Source: Pseudomonadota bacterium (GTDB lineage: Bacteria; Pseudomonadota; Alphaproteobacteria; Thalassobaculales; Thalassobaculaceae). Taken from it: DNA of 8,002 nucleotides. The stretch is from positions 1 through 8,002 of the forward strand of contig JAQBUJ010000121.1 of assembly GCA_027623845.1 (NCBI GenBank), given 5' to 3'. Below the pieces are notes generated by a model, which worked only from the letters and a program-made list of their open reading frames with translations, searched no databases and had not been told where the DNA came from. A program made the position numbers and the translations under genes. Of this stretch, positions 1-6,283 are shown one piece after another. Every line of letters starts with the position of its first letter. Positions within the stretch are counted from its first letter, which is position 1.

Positions 1-184
1 TACTGATATATATACCATAATAGCGCAGTGCTGGCGTCAAATGAACGGTTCACCTGGGAAATGCGGGCTAAAACGTCGCATCGGTCTCGATATCCAAAAA
101 CACTACGCTCGACTTGGCTATGATGTCGCCAAGAGCGTCCGTGAGTTATCATCTGCTTAAGAGATTTTCGACCCTGACGAGAAC

Positions 185-188
185 GGAG
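185..188 (+). promoter_or_regulatory. Ribosome binding site that sets the GGT-like start
   Basis: GGAG lies 6 nt before the ATG at 195. The reading frame stays open upstream to an ATG at 114, but that start has no comparable Shine-Dalgarno sequence. The 27 extra residues are also unlike the family, whose homology begins just after 195. This supports 195 as the true start. Confidence 0.6.
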
Positions 189-194
189 ACACTA

Positions 195-1808
195 ATGCCG
201 ACCACCGCGATGATCGTCACCGCACAACCTGAATCCGCCGAGGCTGGGGCGCGGGTCCTGATGGCCGGCGGCAATGCGGTCGATGCGGCGATGGCCGCGG
301 CTTTGGTCCAGGGCGTGGTCGACCCGCAGATGTGCGGCATCGCCGGATTCGGCAGTTGCCAGATCATGATGCCGTCGCGCGGCGTCCACACCTGTATCGA
401 CTTCCACGGCAAGACCCCGATGGCCGCCACGCCGGACATGTGGGAAGACCTGATTGAGGGCGAGTCGCGTGATGGCTTCGGCTTCGTGTTGAAAGGCAAT
501 GTCAACGACCTCGGCTATCAATCGATCACCACCCCCGGCAGCCTCAAGGCCTATGCCGAGGCGATCGAGGGATTCGGCACCTGGGACTGGCAGGACGTGG
601 TGGCCCCGGCGATCGCCCAAGCCGAGGACGGGTTCCTGGTCCGCCCGCATGTGCATTATTGGTGGACCCACGGCGCCGATCATGGCCGGGTGCAGATTGA
701 TGAGCGTCTCAGGTATTCCAAAACCGGGGCGGCGATTTATTTTCGCGGCGACGGTTCGATAAAAAAAATTGGAGATCATGTTCACAACCCGGACATGGCC
801 GAAACCCTGCGCAGGATCGCCAAAGCCGGCCCGGACATCTTTTACCAAGGCGAGATCGCCGAGCGGATCGCCGAAGATATGGCGGCCCATGGTGGCCTGC
901 TGTCCTATGACGATCTGGCGAACTACAGAACCACCCGGACCGATCCCCTGCGCGGCTCCTATCGCGGCCTCGACATCGCCACCAATCATCCGCCCGGCGG
1001 CGGCGTCATGCTGATTGAAATGTTAAATATCTTGGAAAATTTCGACCTTACCGGTCTCGGGCACAATTCCCCGGAATATATCCGCATTGTCGCCGAGGCG
1101 ATGAAGCGGGCGACGGTGGACAAGGACAGCCATGTCGGCGACCCGGCCTTCGTCGATATCCCGTTGCAGAGACTGACCTCCAAAGCCCATGCACTAAACG
1201 CCGCCGAGGCAATCCGGGCCGGCGAGAAAGTCCACGTCCCTCGCTTTGGCCAACCCGAGCCAAAGGACACCACCCATGTCGCGGTGGTCGACGCCGAGGG
1301 CAATTGCGTGACCATGACCCATTCCCTCGGCATGCCCTCGGGCGTCATCACCGATGGTCTGGGCTTTATGTATAACGGCTGTATGGCGGTCTTCGACCCG
1401 CGGCCGGGCCGGGCCGGATCGGTTGCGCCCGGCAAGAGCCGGTTCAGCTCGGTGGTGCCAACCATCGTCTCACAAAACGGCACGCCCCGGATCGTTCTCG
1501 GCGCGCCCGGCGGCACCCAGATCGCCATGGGCGTGCTGCAGGCGATCCTCAACGTCGTCGACCATGATATGAGTATGCTGGAAGCGGTGTCGGCGCCACG
1601 GTTTTCCTCGACCAGTGATCTGATTGATGTGATGAGCCGGATCCCGTCCTATGTGACCAATCATCTGGAAGGTCAGGGCTATCAAATCGCTCGAAGCGCG
1701 TTGACCTTCGGCATTGGTGCCGTGCACGGCATCCGCATCACCGATGGCGTCATGGACGGCGGCGCCGATCCCGGCCATGACGGCGTCGCACTAGCGGTTA
1801 CAGTCTGA
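195..1808 (+). CDS. Gamma-glutamyltransferase-family Ntn-hydrolase with altered substrate pocket
   Basis: A 537-residue member of the GGT superfamily, whose precursors cleave themselves before a threonine that becomes the N-terminal nucleophile of the small subunit. Visible are the N-terminal GGNAVDAA motif, the processing motif DTTH with predicted nucleophile Thr359, a conserved Ser-Ser pair in SRFSSVVPT, and the oxyanion-type GAPGGT motif at 436-441. Cleavage would give subunits of about 358 and 179 residues, close to family size. By my manual alignment to E. coli GGT, the gamma-glutamyl-recognition residues Arg114, Asn411 and Asp433 are replaced by His71, Gly379 and Val399. The enzyme may therefore hydrolyse another amide; relatives such as oxamate amidohydrolase (HpxW) and cephalosporin acylases are precedents. 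No signal peptide is visible, so it is probably cytoplasmic, unlike periplasmic GGT. It is first in an operon with the EutA-like gene. The family call is firm; the substrate is unknown. Confidence 0.9.
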   Translation: MPTTAMIVTAQPESAEAGARVLMAGGNAVDAAMAAALVQGVVDPQMCGIAGFGSCQIMMPSRGVHTCIDFHGKTPMAATPDMWEDLIEGESRDGFGFVLKGNVNDLGYQSITTPGSLKAYAEAIEGFGTWDWQDVVAPAIAQAEDGFLVRPHVHYWWTHGADHGRVQIDERLRYSKTGAAIYFRGDGSIKKIGDHVHNPDMAETLRRIAKAGPDIFYQGEIAERIAEDMAAHGGLLSYDDLANYRTTRTDPLRGSYRGLDIATNHPPGGGVMLIEMLNILENFDLTGLGHNSPEYIRIVAEAMKRATVDKDSHVGDPAFVDIPLQRLTSKAHALNAAEAIRAGEKVHVPRFGQPEPKDTTHVAVVDAEGNCVTMTHSLGMPSGVITDGLGFMYNGCMAVFDPRPGRAGSVAPGKSRFSSVVPTIVSQNGTPRIVLGAPGGTQIAMGVLQAILNVVDHDMSMLEAVSAPRFSSTSDLIDVMSRIPSYVTNHLEGQGYQIARSALTFGIGAVHGIRITDGVMDGGADPGHDGVALAVTV

Positions 1809-1815
1809 AAAGCCC

Positions 1816-2592
1816 ATGGAAATAGTCGAGGCGGTTCCGCACGAGATCGACAACATCATCGCCCGGCGCGCTCGGATCGGCCTGATCGCATTGGCCACCG
1901 ATCATGTGATCGACCACGAATTGGCCCGGTTATTGGACGATATAGCCGGGGTTCAACTCTACACCACCCGGGTCCCCATGGAGGCGCAGGTGTCACGCAA
2001 TAGCCTCGCCGCGATGGAATCCCGCTTGGGGGCAGCGGCGACGACGCTGTTGCCGGGCGTACCACTGGACGTGATCGGCTATGGCTGCACCTCGGCCTCG
2101 GTGGTGATCGGCGAGGACAAGGTGGCAGCGGCAATCCATGGCGCCCGACCGGGGGTGCAGGTGACCACCCCGATCACCGCAGGTCTGGCCGCCCTGGCGA
2201 GCCTGGGCGCCAAGCGGATCGGGCTGCTTACCCCCTATGTCGAGGAAGTCAACGCCCCGTTGCGCGCCTATTTCATCGACCGGGGCATTACCATCGATAC
2301 GGCGGCGACATTTTCCGAACCCGATGACAACAAAGCCGGCATGATCACCCCGGCCTCGATACGCCGGGCGGTTGTCGATTTATTCAAGGGGAAGACTCTG
2401 GATGCCGTGTTCATCTCCTGCACCTCCCTGCGCGCCGCCACGCTGGTGCCGGAGCTTGAAGCCACACTCGGTCATCCCGTTACCACCAGCAACCACGCGC
2501 TGGCCTGGCATTTGCTGCGGCTATCAGGGGTCGATGAGGCGATGCCGGCAAAAGGAAAGCTTTACGAATTGGGACTTTCCGCTCCAATTTAA
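1816..2592 (+). CDS. Maleate isomerase/Asp-Glu racemase superfamily protein, EutA-like
   Basis: A 258-residue protein of the superfamily containing maleate cis-trans isomerase, arylmalonate decarboxylase, Asp/Glu racemases and the ectoine-utilisation protein EutA. Two catalytic-type cysteines are present: Cys91 in GYGCTSASVVIG and Cys202 in FISCTSLRAA. Between them lie TTPITAGLAAL and GLLTPYVEEVNAPLR, and SNHALAWHLLRL follows near the C terminus. Two cysteines fit an isomerase or racemase better than a one-cysteine decarboxylase. The CTSAS and SCTSLR motifs resemble EutA more than classical maleate isomerase, but no other ectoine-degradation gene is in this window. The start is 7 nt after the GGT-like stop and has no strong Shine-Dalgarno, suggesting translational coupling. 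The shared transcript suggests that both enzymes act on the same compound or its product. Superfamily membership is firm; EutA orthology is only possible. Confidence 0.85.
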   Translation: MEIVEAVPHEIDNIIARRARIGLIALATDHVIDHELARLLDDIAGVQLYTTRVPMEAQVSRNSLAAMESRLGAAATTLLPGVPLDVIGYGCTSASVVIGEDKVAAAIHGARPGVQVTTPITAGLAALASLGAKRIGLLTPYVEEVNAPLRAYFIDRGITIDTAATFSEPDDNKAGMITPASIRRAVVDLFKGKTLDAVFISCTSLRAATLVPELEATLGHPVTTSNHALAWHLLRLSGVDEAMPAKGKLYELGLSAPI

Positions 2593-2605
2593 TTAACCTA
2601 TCACA

Positions 2606-2625
2606 TTAATAAACATCCTTATTAA
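2606..2625. terminator. AT-only hairpin between convergent genes
   Basis: A perfect 7-bp inverted repeat, TTAATAA with TTATTAA around a 6-nt loop, sits in the 58-nt gap between two convergent genes. T-rich sequence follows on the + strand. A stem made only of A-T pairs would be weak, so this may be just a structured AT-rich spacer rather than an efficient terminator. Confidence 0.35.
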
Positions 2626-2650
2626 ATTGATTTTATTGTTATTTACTTCT

Positions 2651-3109
2651 TCAATCGCCTTGCTTTCGAAGATAGGCTTCCTGCTCCTCTGTCTCGATCG
2701 CCCCCGGTCGCGCGCGCCGCGCCGCCGCCATCGCTTCGTCCGGACCGCTGCCCGCATCAATTAGCAACCGCGCGACGATCGTGCCGCTGCGACCTAGCCC
2801 GGCGATACAATGCACGAATACGTTCTGGCCGCGCCGCAGCCGCGCCAAAATTTCCGGCGCCTGTTTGGCCCAGACCATATCGAAATTCTCGTCCGGGGCT
2901 TCTAGGTCGGGGATCGGCAACTGCAGCCATGCGATGGACTGATCGCTGAGCCAGGATGGCAGCGCCGAAGCGCCGCGCACCTGCAGGTCATCGGTGGTCA
3001 ATAAGCAGAGCACCAGGTCGGCCCGCCATTCGGCGATACGCTGGACATCCCCAGGGCTGCGGGGCAAAGGCCCAAAGCCGAGCCGGCCCGGGAACGCTTT
3101 TGCATCCAC
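2651..3109 (-). CDS. Dual-specificity/tyrosine phosphatase-like protein
   Basis: About 152 residues if translation starts at the GTG at 3109. The cysteine-phosphatase signature HCIAGLGRSG is complete: His100, nucleophile Cys101 and phosphate-binding Arg107. Asp68 in LPIPDLEAP is a good candidate for the general acid. The fold resembles small bacterial dual-specificity/CDKN3-like phosphatases, which form a cysteinyl-phosphate intermediate; the substrate could be a phosphoprotein or another phosphate ester. The frame stays open upstream into the end of phaZ, but those residues look unrelated and no in-frame ATG is near, so a GTG start 16 nt after the phaZ stop is the best choice. It lacks a clear Shine-Dalgarno, and coupling to phaZ translation is likely. 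A role in regulating PHA metabolism is only inferred from position. Confidence 0.75.
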   Translation of the reverse strand: MDAKAFPGRLGFGPLPRSPGDVQRIAEWRADLVLCLLTTDDLQVRGASALPSWLSDQSIAWLQLPIPDLEAPDENFDMVWAKQAPEILARLRRGQNVFVHCIAGLGRSGTIVARLLIDAGSGPDEAMAAARRARPGAIETEEQEAYLRKQGD

Positions 3110-3125
3110 AGTCCCGATCGCAAAG

Positions 3126-4346
3126 CTAATCCGCCATCTCCCGAACGAAGCGCGAGACTTCCGGGACGATGTACTCACGCCAGCGACGACCGTTGAAAAT
3201 ACCGTAGTGACCAACGCCCTTTTGCAAGTGGTTGCGTCGGCGGCCTTCAGGAATAGCGCTGCAGATATCGTGGGCGGCGATGGTTTGTCCGGGCGCGGAT
3301 ATATCATCCAGCTCGCCCTCAACCGTCAGCAGCGCGGTTTGCCTGATCGCCTCTGGCCGCACCACCTCGCCGCGCCAGATGAATTGATTGGTGGCGATCC
3401 AGCGCTCTTTGAAGACCCGGCGAATGGTTTGCAGATAAAAGTCGGCGGTGATATCCATCACCGACATGTATTCGTCATAGAATTTCCGGTGCGCGTCGGC
3501 CGACTCGCCGTCCCCCTCGACCAAATGCCGGAACATCCTGAGATGCGCGTTCATGTGCCGGTCGGCATTCATCGCAATGAAGGCGCCGAGCTGCAGGAAC
3601 CCCGGGTAGACCCGTCGGTGCGCCGCCGGATAGTTCCGCGGCACCGTGGTAATGCAGCGGGTTTCGAACCAGCTCATCGAGCGTTCCTCAGCCAGCTCCG
3701 TTGGCGCGGTCGGAGCGGCGACGGTATCGATCGGCCCGCCCATCACGGTCATCGTACGAGGCTGCGCCGGCTCACCCCATTGCGCCAGCAGCGCCACCGC
3801 TGCGATGACCAGCGGCGCCGGCTGGCATACCGCCATCACATGATGGTTCGGTCCCAGGTGCCGCATGAAATCCATGATATATTCGATATAGTCATCGGTA
3901 TCGAAGCCGCCATCGAGCAGCGGTACCGTCGCCGCGTCTTTCCAATCGGTGATGTAGACGTCATGCGCCGGCAATAAACCTCGAACCGTGTCGCGCAACA
4001 GCGTGGCGTAATGTCCCGACATCGGCGCGACGATCAGGATTTTCGGGTCATCACGCGCGCCATCGCGGCGAAACCGCAGCAGGTTGCCGAACGGTTTGTC
4101 GAGGATCACTTCCTCGCTCACCTTGACGCGCGCGCCGTCGATCGTCGTCGCCTTGATCTGCCATTCCGGCTTGCCGCGTCGCGGCATCATGCCTTCGACC
4201 ACCTCGACCGCCGCCTCGGCGCCGCGTCCGAGCGATGTCGTGTATTGCGAGAGCAACGGGCTTTTCGATAAGGCCATGCTTGAGCGCGCCACAGCGCGCA
4301 TCGGCATCAGCAAAGTCCGGTTCGTCTCGTACATGGAATAGAGCAA
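3126..4346 (-). CDS. phaZ: Intracellular polyhydroxyalkanoate depolymerase
   Basis: A 406-residue alpha/beta-hydrolase of the intracellular PHA depolymerase family, which releases hydroxyalkanoate monomers or oligomers from storage granules in the cytoplasm. As in Ralstonia eutropha PhaZ1, the usual lipase-box serine is a cysteine: Cys174 in AVCQPAPL. Asp347 in GELDDISAPG and His380 in GVGHYGIFNG complete the expected triad, with spacing matching the R. eutropha residues Cys183, Asp355 and His388. The frame is open to 4502, but the family begins with a Met-Leu-Tyr type N terminus. That matches a TTG start at 4346 preceded by GAGGTG; the ATG at 4334 would drop four residues. The phosphatase gene follows 16 nt downstream. 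No signal peptide is present, consistent with an intracellular enzyme. Confidence 0.93.
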   Translation of the reverse strand: MLYSMYETNRTLLMPMRAVARSSMALSKSPLLSQYTTSLGRGAEAAVEVVEGMMPRRGKPEWQIKATTIDGARVKVSEEVILDKPFGNLLRFRRDGARDDPKILIVAPMSGHYATLLRDTVRGLLPAHDVYITDWKDAATVPLLDGGFDTDDYIEYIMDFMRHLGPNHHVMAVCQPAPLVIAAVALLAQWGEPAQPRTMTVMGGPIDTVAAPTAPTELAEERSMSWFETRCITTVPRNYPAAHRRVYPGFLQLGAFIAMNADRHMNAHLRMFRHLVEGDGESADAHRKFYDEYMSVMDITADFYLQTIRRVFKERWIATNQFIWRGEVVRPEAIRQTALLTVEGELDDISAPGQTIAAHDICSAIPEGRRRNHLQKGVGHYGIFNGRRWREYIVPEVSRFVREMAD

Positions 4347-4351
4347 ACGAT

Positions 4352-4357
4352 CACCTC
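4352..4357 (-). promoter_or_regulatory. Ribosome binding site supporting a TTG start for phaZ
   Basis: On the minus strand GAGGTG lies 5 nt before the TTG at 4346. The resulting N terminus, Met-Leu-Tyr-Ser-Met-Tyr-Glu, agrees with the usual beginning of intracellular PHA depolymerases. This makes the rare start more likely than the ATG at 4334, which would be about 17 nt from this site. Confidence 0.55.
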
Positions 4358-4509
4358 GCAATGGGTCAGAGAGGCGGGATGTGACCCTGATTCTCGCAGG
4401 AAAACAAGATGTTTCGGGGCTTCCCATCGCCCCTCCTGCTATATCTTGCGCCAATCTGTTTTTCCGCCAAGCCGCTTTCAGCCCCTCCGCCCCCTCTAAC
4501 AATTGCGTT

Positions 4510-4536
4510 ATTCCAGCCTGGAATGAGTGTCATTCC
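4510..4536. promoter_or_regulatory. Two overlapping inverted repeats, possible operator
   Basis: ATTCCAG-C-CTGGAAT at 4510-4524 is a perfect palindrome with a single central base. It overlaps a second repeat, GGAATGA-GTG-TCATTCC at 4520-4536. The GGAAT arm is shared, so the site holds three alternating ATTCC/GGAAT blocks. It lies in the divergent region between phaZ and the peroxiredoxin-like gene, ending 63 nt before the latter's ATG. That position suits a transcription-factor operator or a switchable RNA hairpin. I cannot assign a regulator. Confidence 0.4.
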
Positions 4537-4585
4537 TTGCCCTTGATGACGCCCGGCAGCACATTGACAGCCTAGACGAAAGCCA

Positions 4586-4591
4586 AAGGAG
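4586..4591 (+). promoter_or_regulatory. Strong ribosome binding site of the peroxiredoxin-like gene
   Basis: AAGGAG is placed 8 nt before the ATG at 4600. It is the clearest Shine-Dalgarno sequence in the window and fixes this start over the out-of-frame ATG at 4527. Confidence 0.7.
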
Positions 4592-4599
4592 CGCGGAAC

Positions 4600-5115
4600 A
4601 TGTCACAGAAACTCACCGCCGGCGGGGCCATGCCGGAAATCACCCTGGCGACCACCGATGGCGGCGAGGCCCGGATCGGCGGCGCCAGCGATCGCTGGAA
4701 AATGGTTGTGGTCTATCGCGGCCTGCATTGCCCGATCTGCAAGAACTACACGGCGAAAATCGAGGGCCTGAAGGATCAGTTCGACGCGCTGGACACCGAT
4801 ATCCTGTTCGTCTCCGGCGACAACGCCGAAAAGGCCAAAGCTTTTGCTGACGAAGTGGGGCTAACGCTGCCGGTCGCCCATGACCTGTCGGTCGAGCAGA
4901 TGAAACAACTTGGGCTATATGTCTCCGAGCCGCGCCCGAGCGAGACTGACCGCCCCTTCCCCGAGCCCGGCTTGTTCGTGGTCAACGAAAAAGGCCAGGC
5001 CCATATCGTCGATGTCTCCAACGCCCCCTTCGTGCGCCCGGAACCGGAGTTGATCATTCGCGGCATTACCCACATCAAGAAGAACGACTATCCGATCCGC
5101 GGCACATTGGCCTGA
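4600..5115 (+). CDS. Peroxiredoxin-like (AhpC/TSA family) thioredoxin-fold protein
   Basis: A 171-residue protein with the AhpC/TSA thioredoxin fold. The active-site segment is VVVYRGLHCPICKNY, with candidate peroxidatic Cys44 and a second Cys47 in a CPIC arrangement. The usual PxxxTxxC motif is altered: Gly41 sits where the threonine normally is. That is typical of the peroxiredoxin-like branch rather than classical AhpC. The central part LFVSGDNAEKAKAFADEVGL and the strand GLFVVNEKGQAHIV are standard for the fold. The likely role is thiol-dependent reduction of peroxides in the cytoplasm, but disulfide reductase activity through CPIC is an alternative. It is transcribed away from phaZ, and overlapping inverted repeats upstream may be its control site. 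A weak 6-bp GC-rich inverted repeat (5150-5155 with 5172-5177) follows the gene without a T-run. Confidence 0.82.
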   Translation: MSQKLTAGGAMPEITLATTDGGEARIGGASDRWKMVVVYRGLHCPICKNYTAKIEGLKDQFDALDTDILFVSGDNAEKAKAFADEVGLTLPVAHDLSVEQMKQLGLYVSEPRPSETDRPFPEPGLFVVNEKGQAHIVDVSNAPFVRPEPELIIRGITHIKKNDYPIRGTLA

Positions 5116-5228
5116 AATCACGATCAAGGCCGCCACGCCCCCGGCACCAGCGGTCCGGTCAGCGTCGATCAGACCGCCGGCGTCGGGGTTTCCTCATTTG
5201 TCGAAGCGGCGTATTCTAGCGCCAGTCC

Positions 5229-5250
5229 GTTCGATAACTTTTCAGTTCGA
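5229..5250 (+). repeat. Direct repeat GTTCGA upstream of the DapA-like gene
   Basis: GTTCGA occurs at 5229-5234 and again at 5245-5250, a 16-nt period, ending 29 nt before the ATG at 5280. Such spacing could place two regulator half-sites near the promoter. The six-base identity could also arise by chance. Confidence 0.25.
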
Positions 5251-5279
5251 GAACCCGCCAGAGTGAGAAGAGGTGTGCG

Positions 5280-6242
5280 ATGACCGTCCAAATGCCGTTC
5301 GAGCCGAAGGGGATTATTCCTGCCTGCCTGCTGCCTTTCGATGCCGATATGGAGATCGATGAGGCGCCGTTCCGCTCGCATTTGCGGGATCTGGCCGATG
5401 TTGAGGGACTTTCGGCGATAACCATCAACGCCCATTCCATGGAAGTGCACGCACTTTCGTTGGAGGAGCAGGCCCGCACCCTGGATATCGCAATGGACGA
5501 GGTTGGCGATCAACTGCCATTGGTGCACGGCGTCTATGCCGACGGATCGGCCAACGCCGCTCGGATCGCCCGTCAGGCCGCTGCCGGCGGCGCCCGCTGT
5601 TTGCTGGTGTTCCCGCCAAACACCATGGCCATGGGCGGCCAGATGCGCCCGGAAATGGCGATCCGGCATTTCGAGACAATCGCCGCGGCGACCGACCTGC
5701 CGATCATTCTGTTTCAATACCCGATGGGACCGGGGCTTGGTTACCCGATCGACACCTTGCTGGAGGTTTGCCGCCGGGTGCCGCAGATCCGGGCGATCAA
5801 GGATTGGTGCAATGACGCCGCGCTGCATGAACGCCATCTGCGTGAGCTGCGCTCTCTGGACCGGCCAGTGAACATGCTTTCAACCCACAGCGCCTGGCTG
5901 CTCTCGTCCCTGGTACAGGGCTGTGACGGGGTTCTGTCGGGCGCCGGCAGCGTCGTCGCCAATCTGCAGGTCGCGCTGTTCCGCGCCTTCAAGGAAGGGG
6001 ATCTCGACGAAGCCCGCCGGATCAACGACCGGCTCTATCCGACCGTGCGCGCCTTCTACGATGCGCCGTTCCTCGACATGCACAACCGCATGAAGGAGGC
6101 GCTGCACTATCTCGGTCGCCTGCCCGAGGCGCATGTGCGCCCGCCGTTGATGAAGCTGAGCCAGACGGAAATCGCCAAGATCCGGGCCTGCATGGATGCG
6201 GCCGGGCTAACCTCGGAAACCGTTTACAAGAAGGTCGCCTGA
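5280..6242 (+). CDS. Dihydrodipicolinate synthase/N-acetylneuraminate lyase superfamily protein
   Basis: A 320-residue (beta/alpha)8-barrel class I aldolase-type protein. The Schiff-base lysine is Lys174 in IRAIKDWCND, and the conserved tyrosine is Tyr147 in LFQYPMG, spaced as in DapA (Tyr133, Lys161). The DapA substrate motif GTTGE is replaced by Ala51-His-Ser-Met-Glu55. The tandem threonines of true dihydrodipicolinate synthase are therefore missing, and a role in lysine synthesis is unlikely. The superfamily condenses, cleaves or dehydrates 2-oxo acids; members include N-acetylneuraminate lyase, 2-keto-3-deoxy sugar-acid aldolases and hydroxyproline-pathway enzymes. AAGAGG ends 6 nt before the ATG and supports this start. 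The C-terminal tail is slightly longer than in DapA. The neighbouring class II aldolase gene is convergent, so the two are not in one operon. The substrate is unknown. Confidence 0.88.
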   Translation: MTVQMPFEPKGIIPACLLPFDADMEIDEAPFRSHLRDLADVEGLSAITINAHSMEVHALSLEEQARTLDIAMDEVGDQLPLVHGVYADGSANAARIARQAAAGGARCLLVFPPNTMAMGGQMRPEMAIRHFETIAAATDLPIILFQYPMGPGLGYPIDTLLEVCRRVPQIRAIKDWCNDAALHERHLRELRSLDRPVNMLSTHSAWLLSSLVQGCDGVLSGAGSVVANLQVALFRAFKEGDLDEARRINDRLYPTVRAFYDAPFLDMHNRMKEALHYLGRLPEAHVRPPLMKLSQTEIAKIRACMDAAGLTSETVYKKVA

Positions 6243-6253
6243 TCGAGGTTAGT

Positions 6254-6278
6254 CCGACTAGATCAAACCGCTAGTTGG
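6254..6278. terminator. Hairpin between the convergent aldolase genes
   Basis: CCGACTAG at 6254-6261 can pair with CTAGTTGG at 6271-6278, an 8-bp stem with one G-T wobble and a 9-nt loop. It lies in the 41-nt gap between two convergent stop codons, where a bidirectional terminator would be expected. No U-tract follows, so the call is tentative. Confidence 0.3.
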
Positions 6279-6283
6279 CCTAG

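Noticed and set aside
7..21. AT-rich TATATATA and CATAAT as a promoter at the left edge
   Set aside because: The sequence could be a -10 region, but no -35 can be seen within the window and it is far from the first gene.
114..194. N-terminal extension of the GGT-like protein from the ATG at 114
   Set aside because: There is no ribosome binding site at 114, the residues are unlike the family, and a well-spaced GGAG precedes the ATG at 195.
192..989. Minus-strand frame of 265 codons opposite the GGT-like gene
   Set aside because: It is a shadow of strong GGT homology on the plus strand, with no recognisable domain of its own.
3110..3322. Upstream extension of the phosphatase frame
   Set aside because: It overlaps the phaZ C terminus in another frame and its residues do not resemble the phosphatase family. 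Homology begins near the GTG at 3109.
2994..3977. Long plus-strand open frame of 327 codons opposite phaZ
   Set aside because: It lies antisense to clear phaZ homology. Its arginine-rich, low-complexity translation is typical of a GC-rich shadow frame.
4564..4569. TTGACA as a -35 box for the peroxiredoxin-like gene
   Set aside because: The sequence is a perfect -35 consensus, but no -10-like box lies 16-18 nt downstream, where the ribosome binding site already sits.
5169..5837. Minus-strand frame of 222 codons over the DapA-like gene
   Set aside because: It is opposite a gene with conserved catalytic residues and shows no family features.
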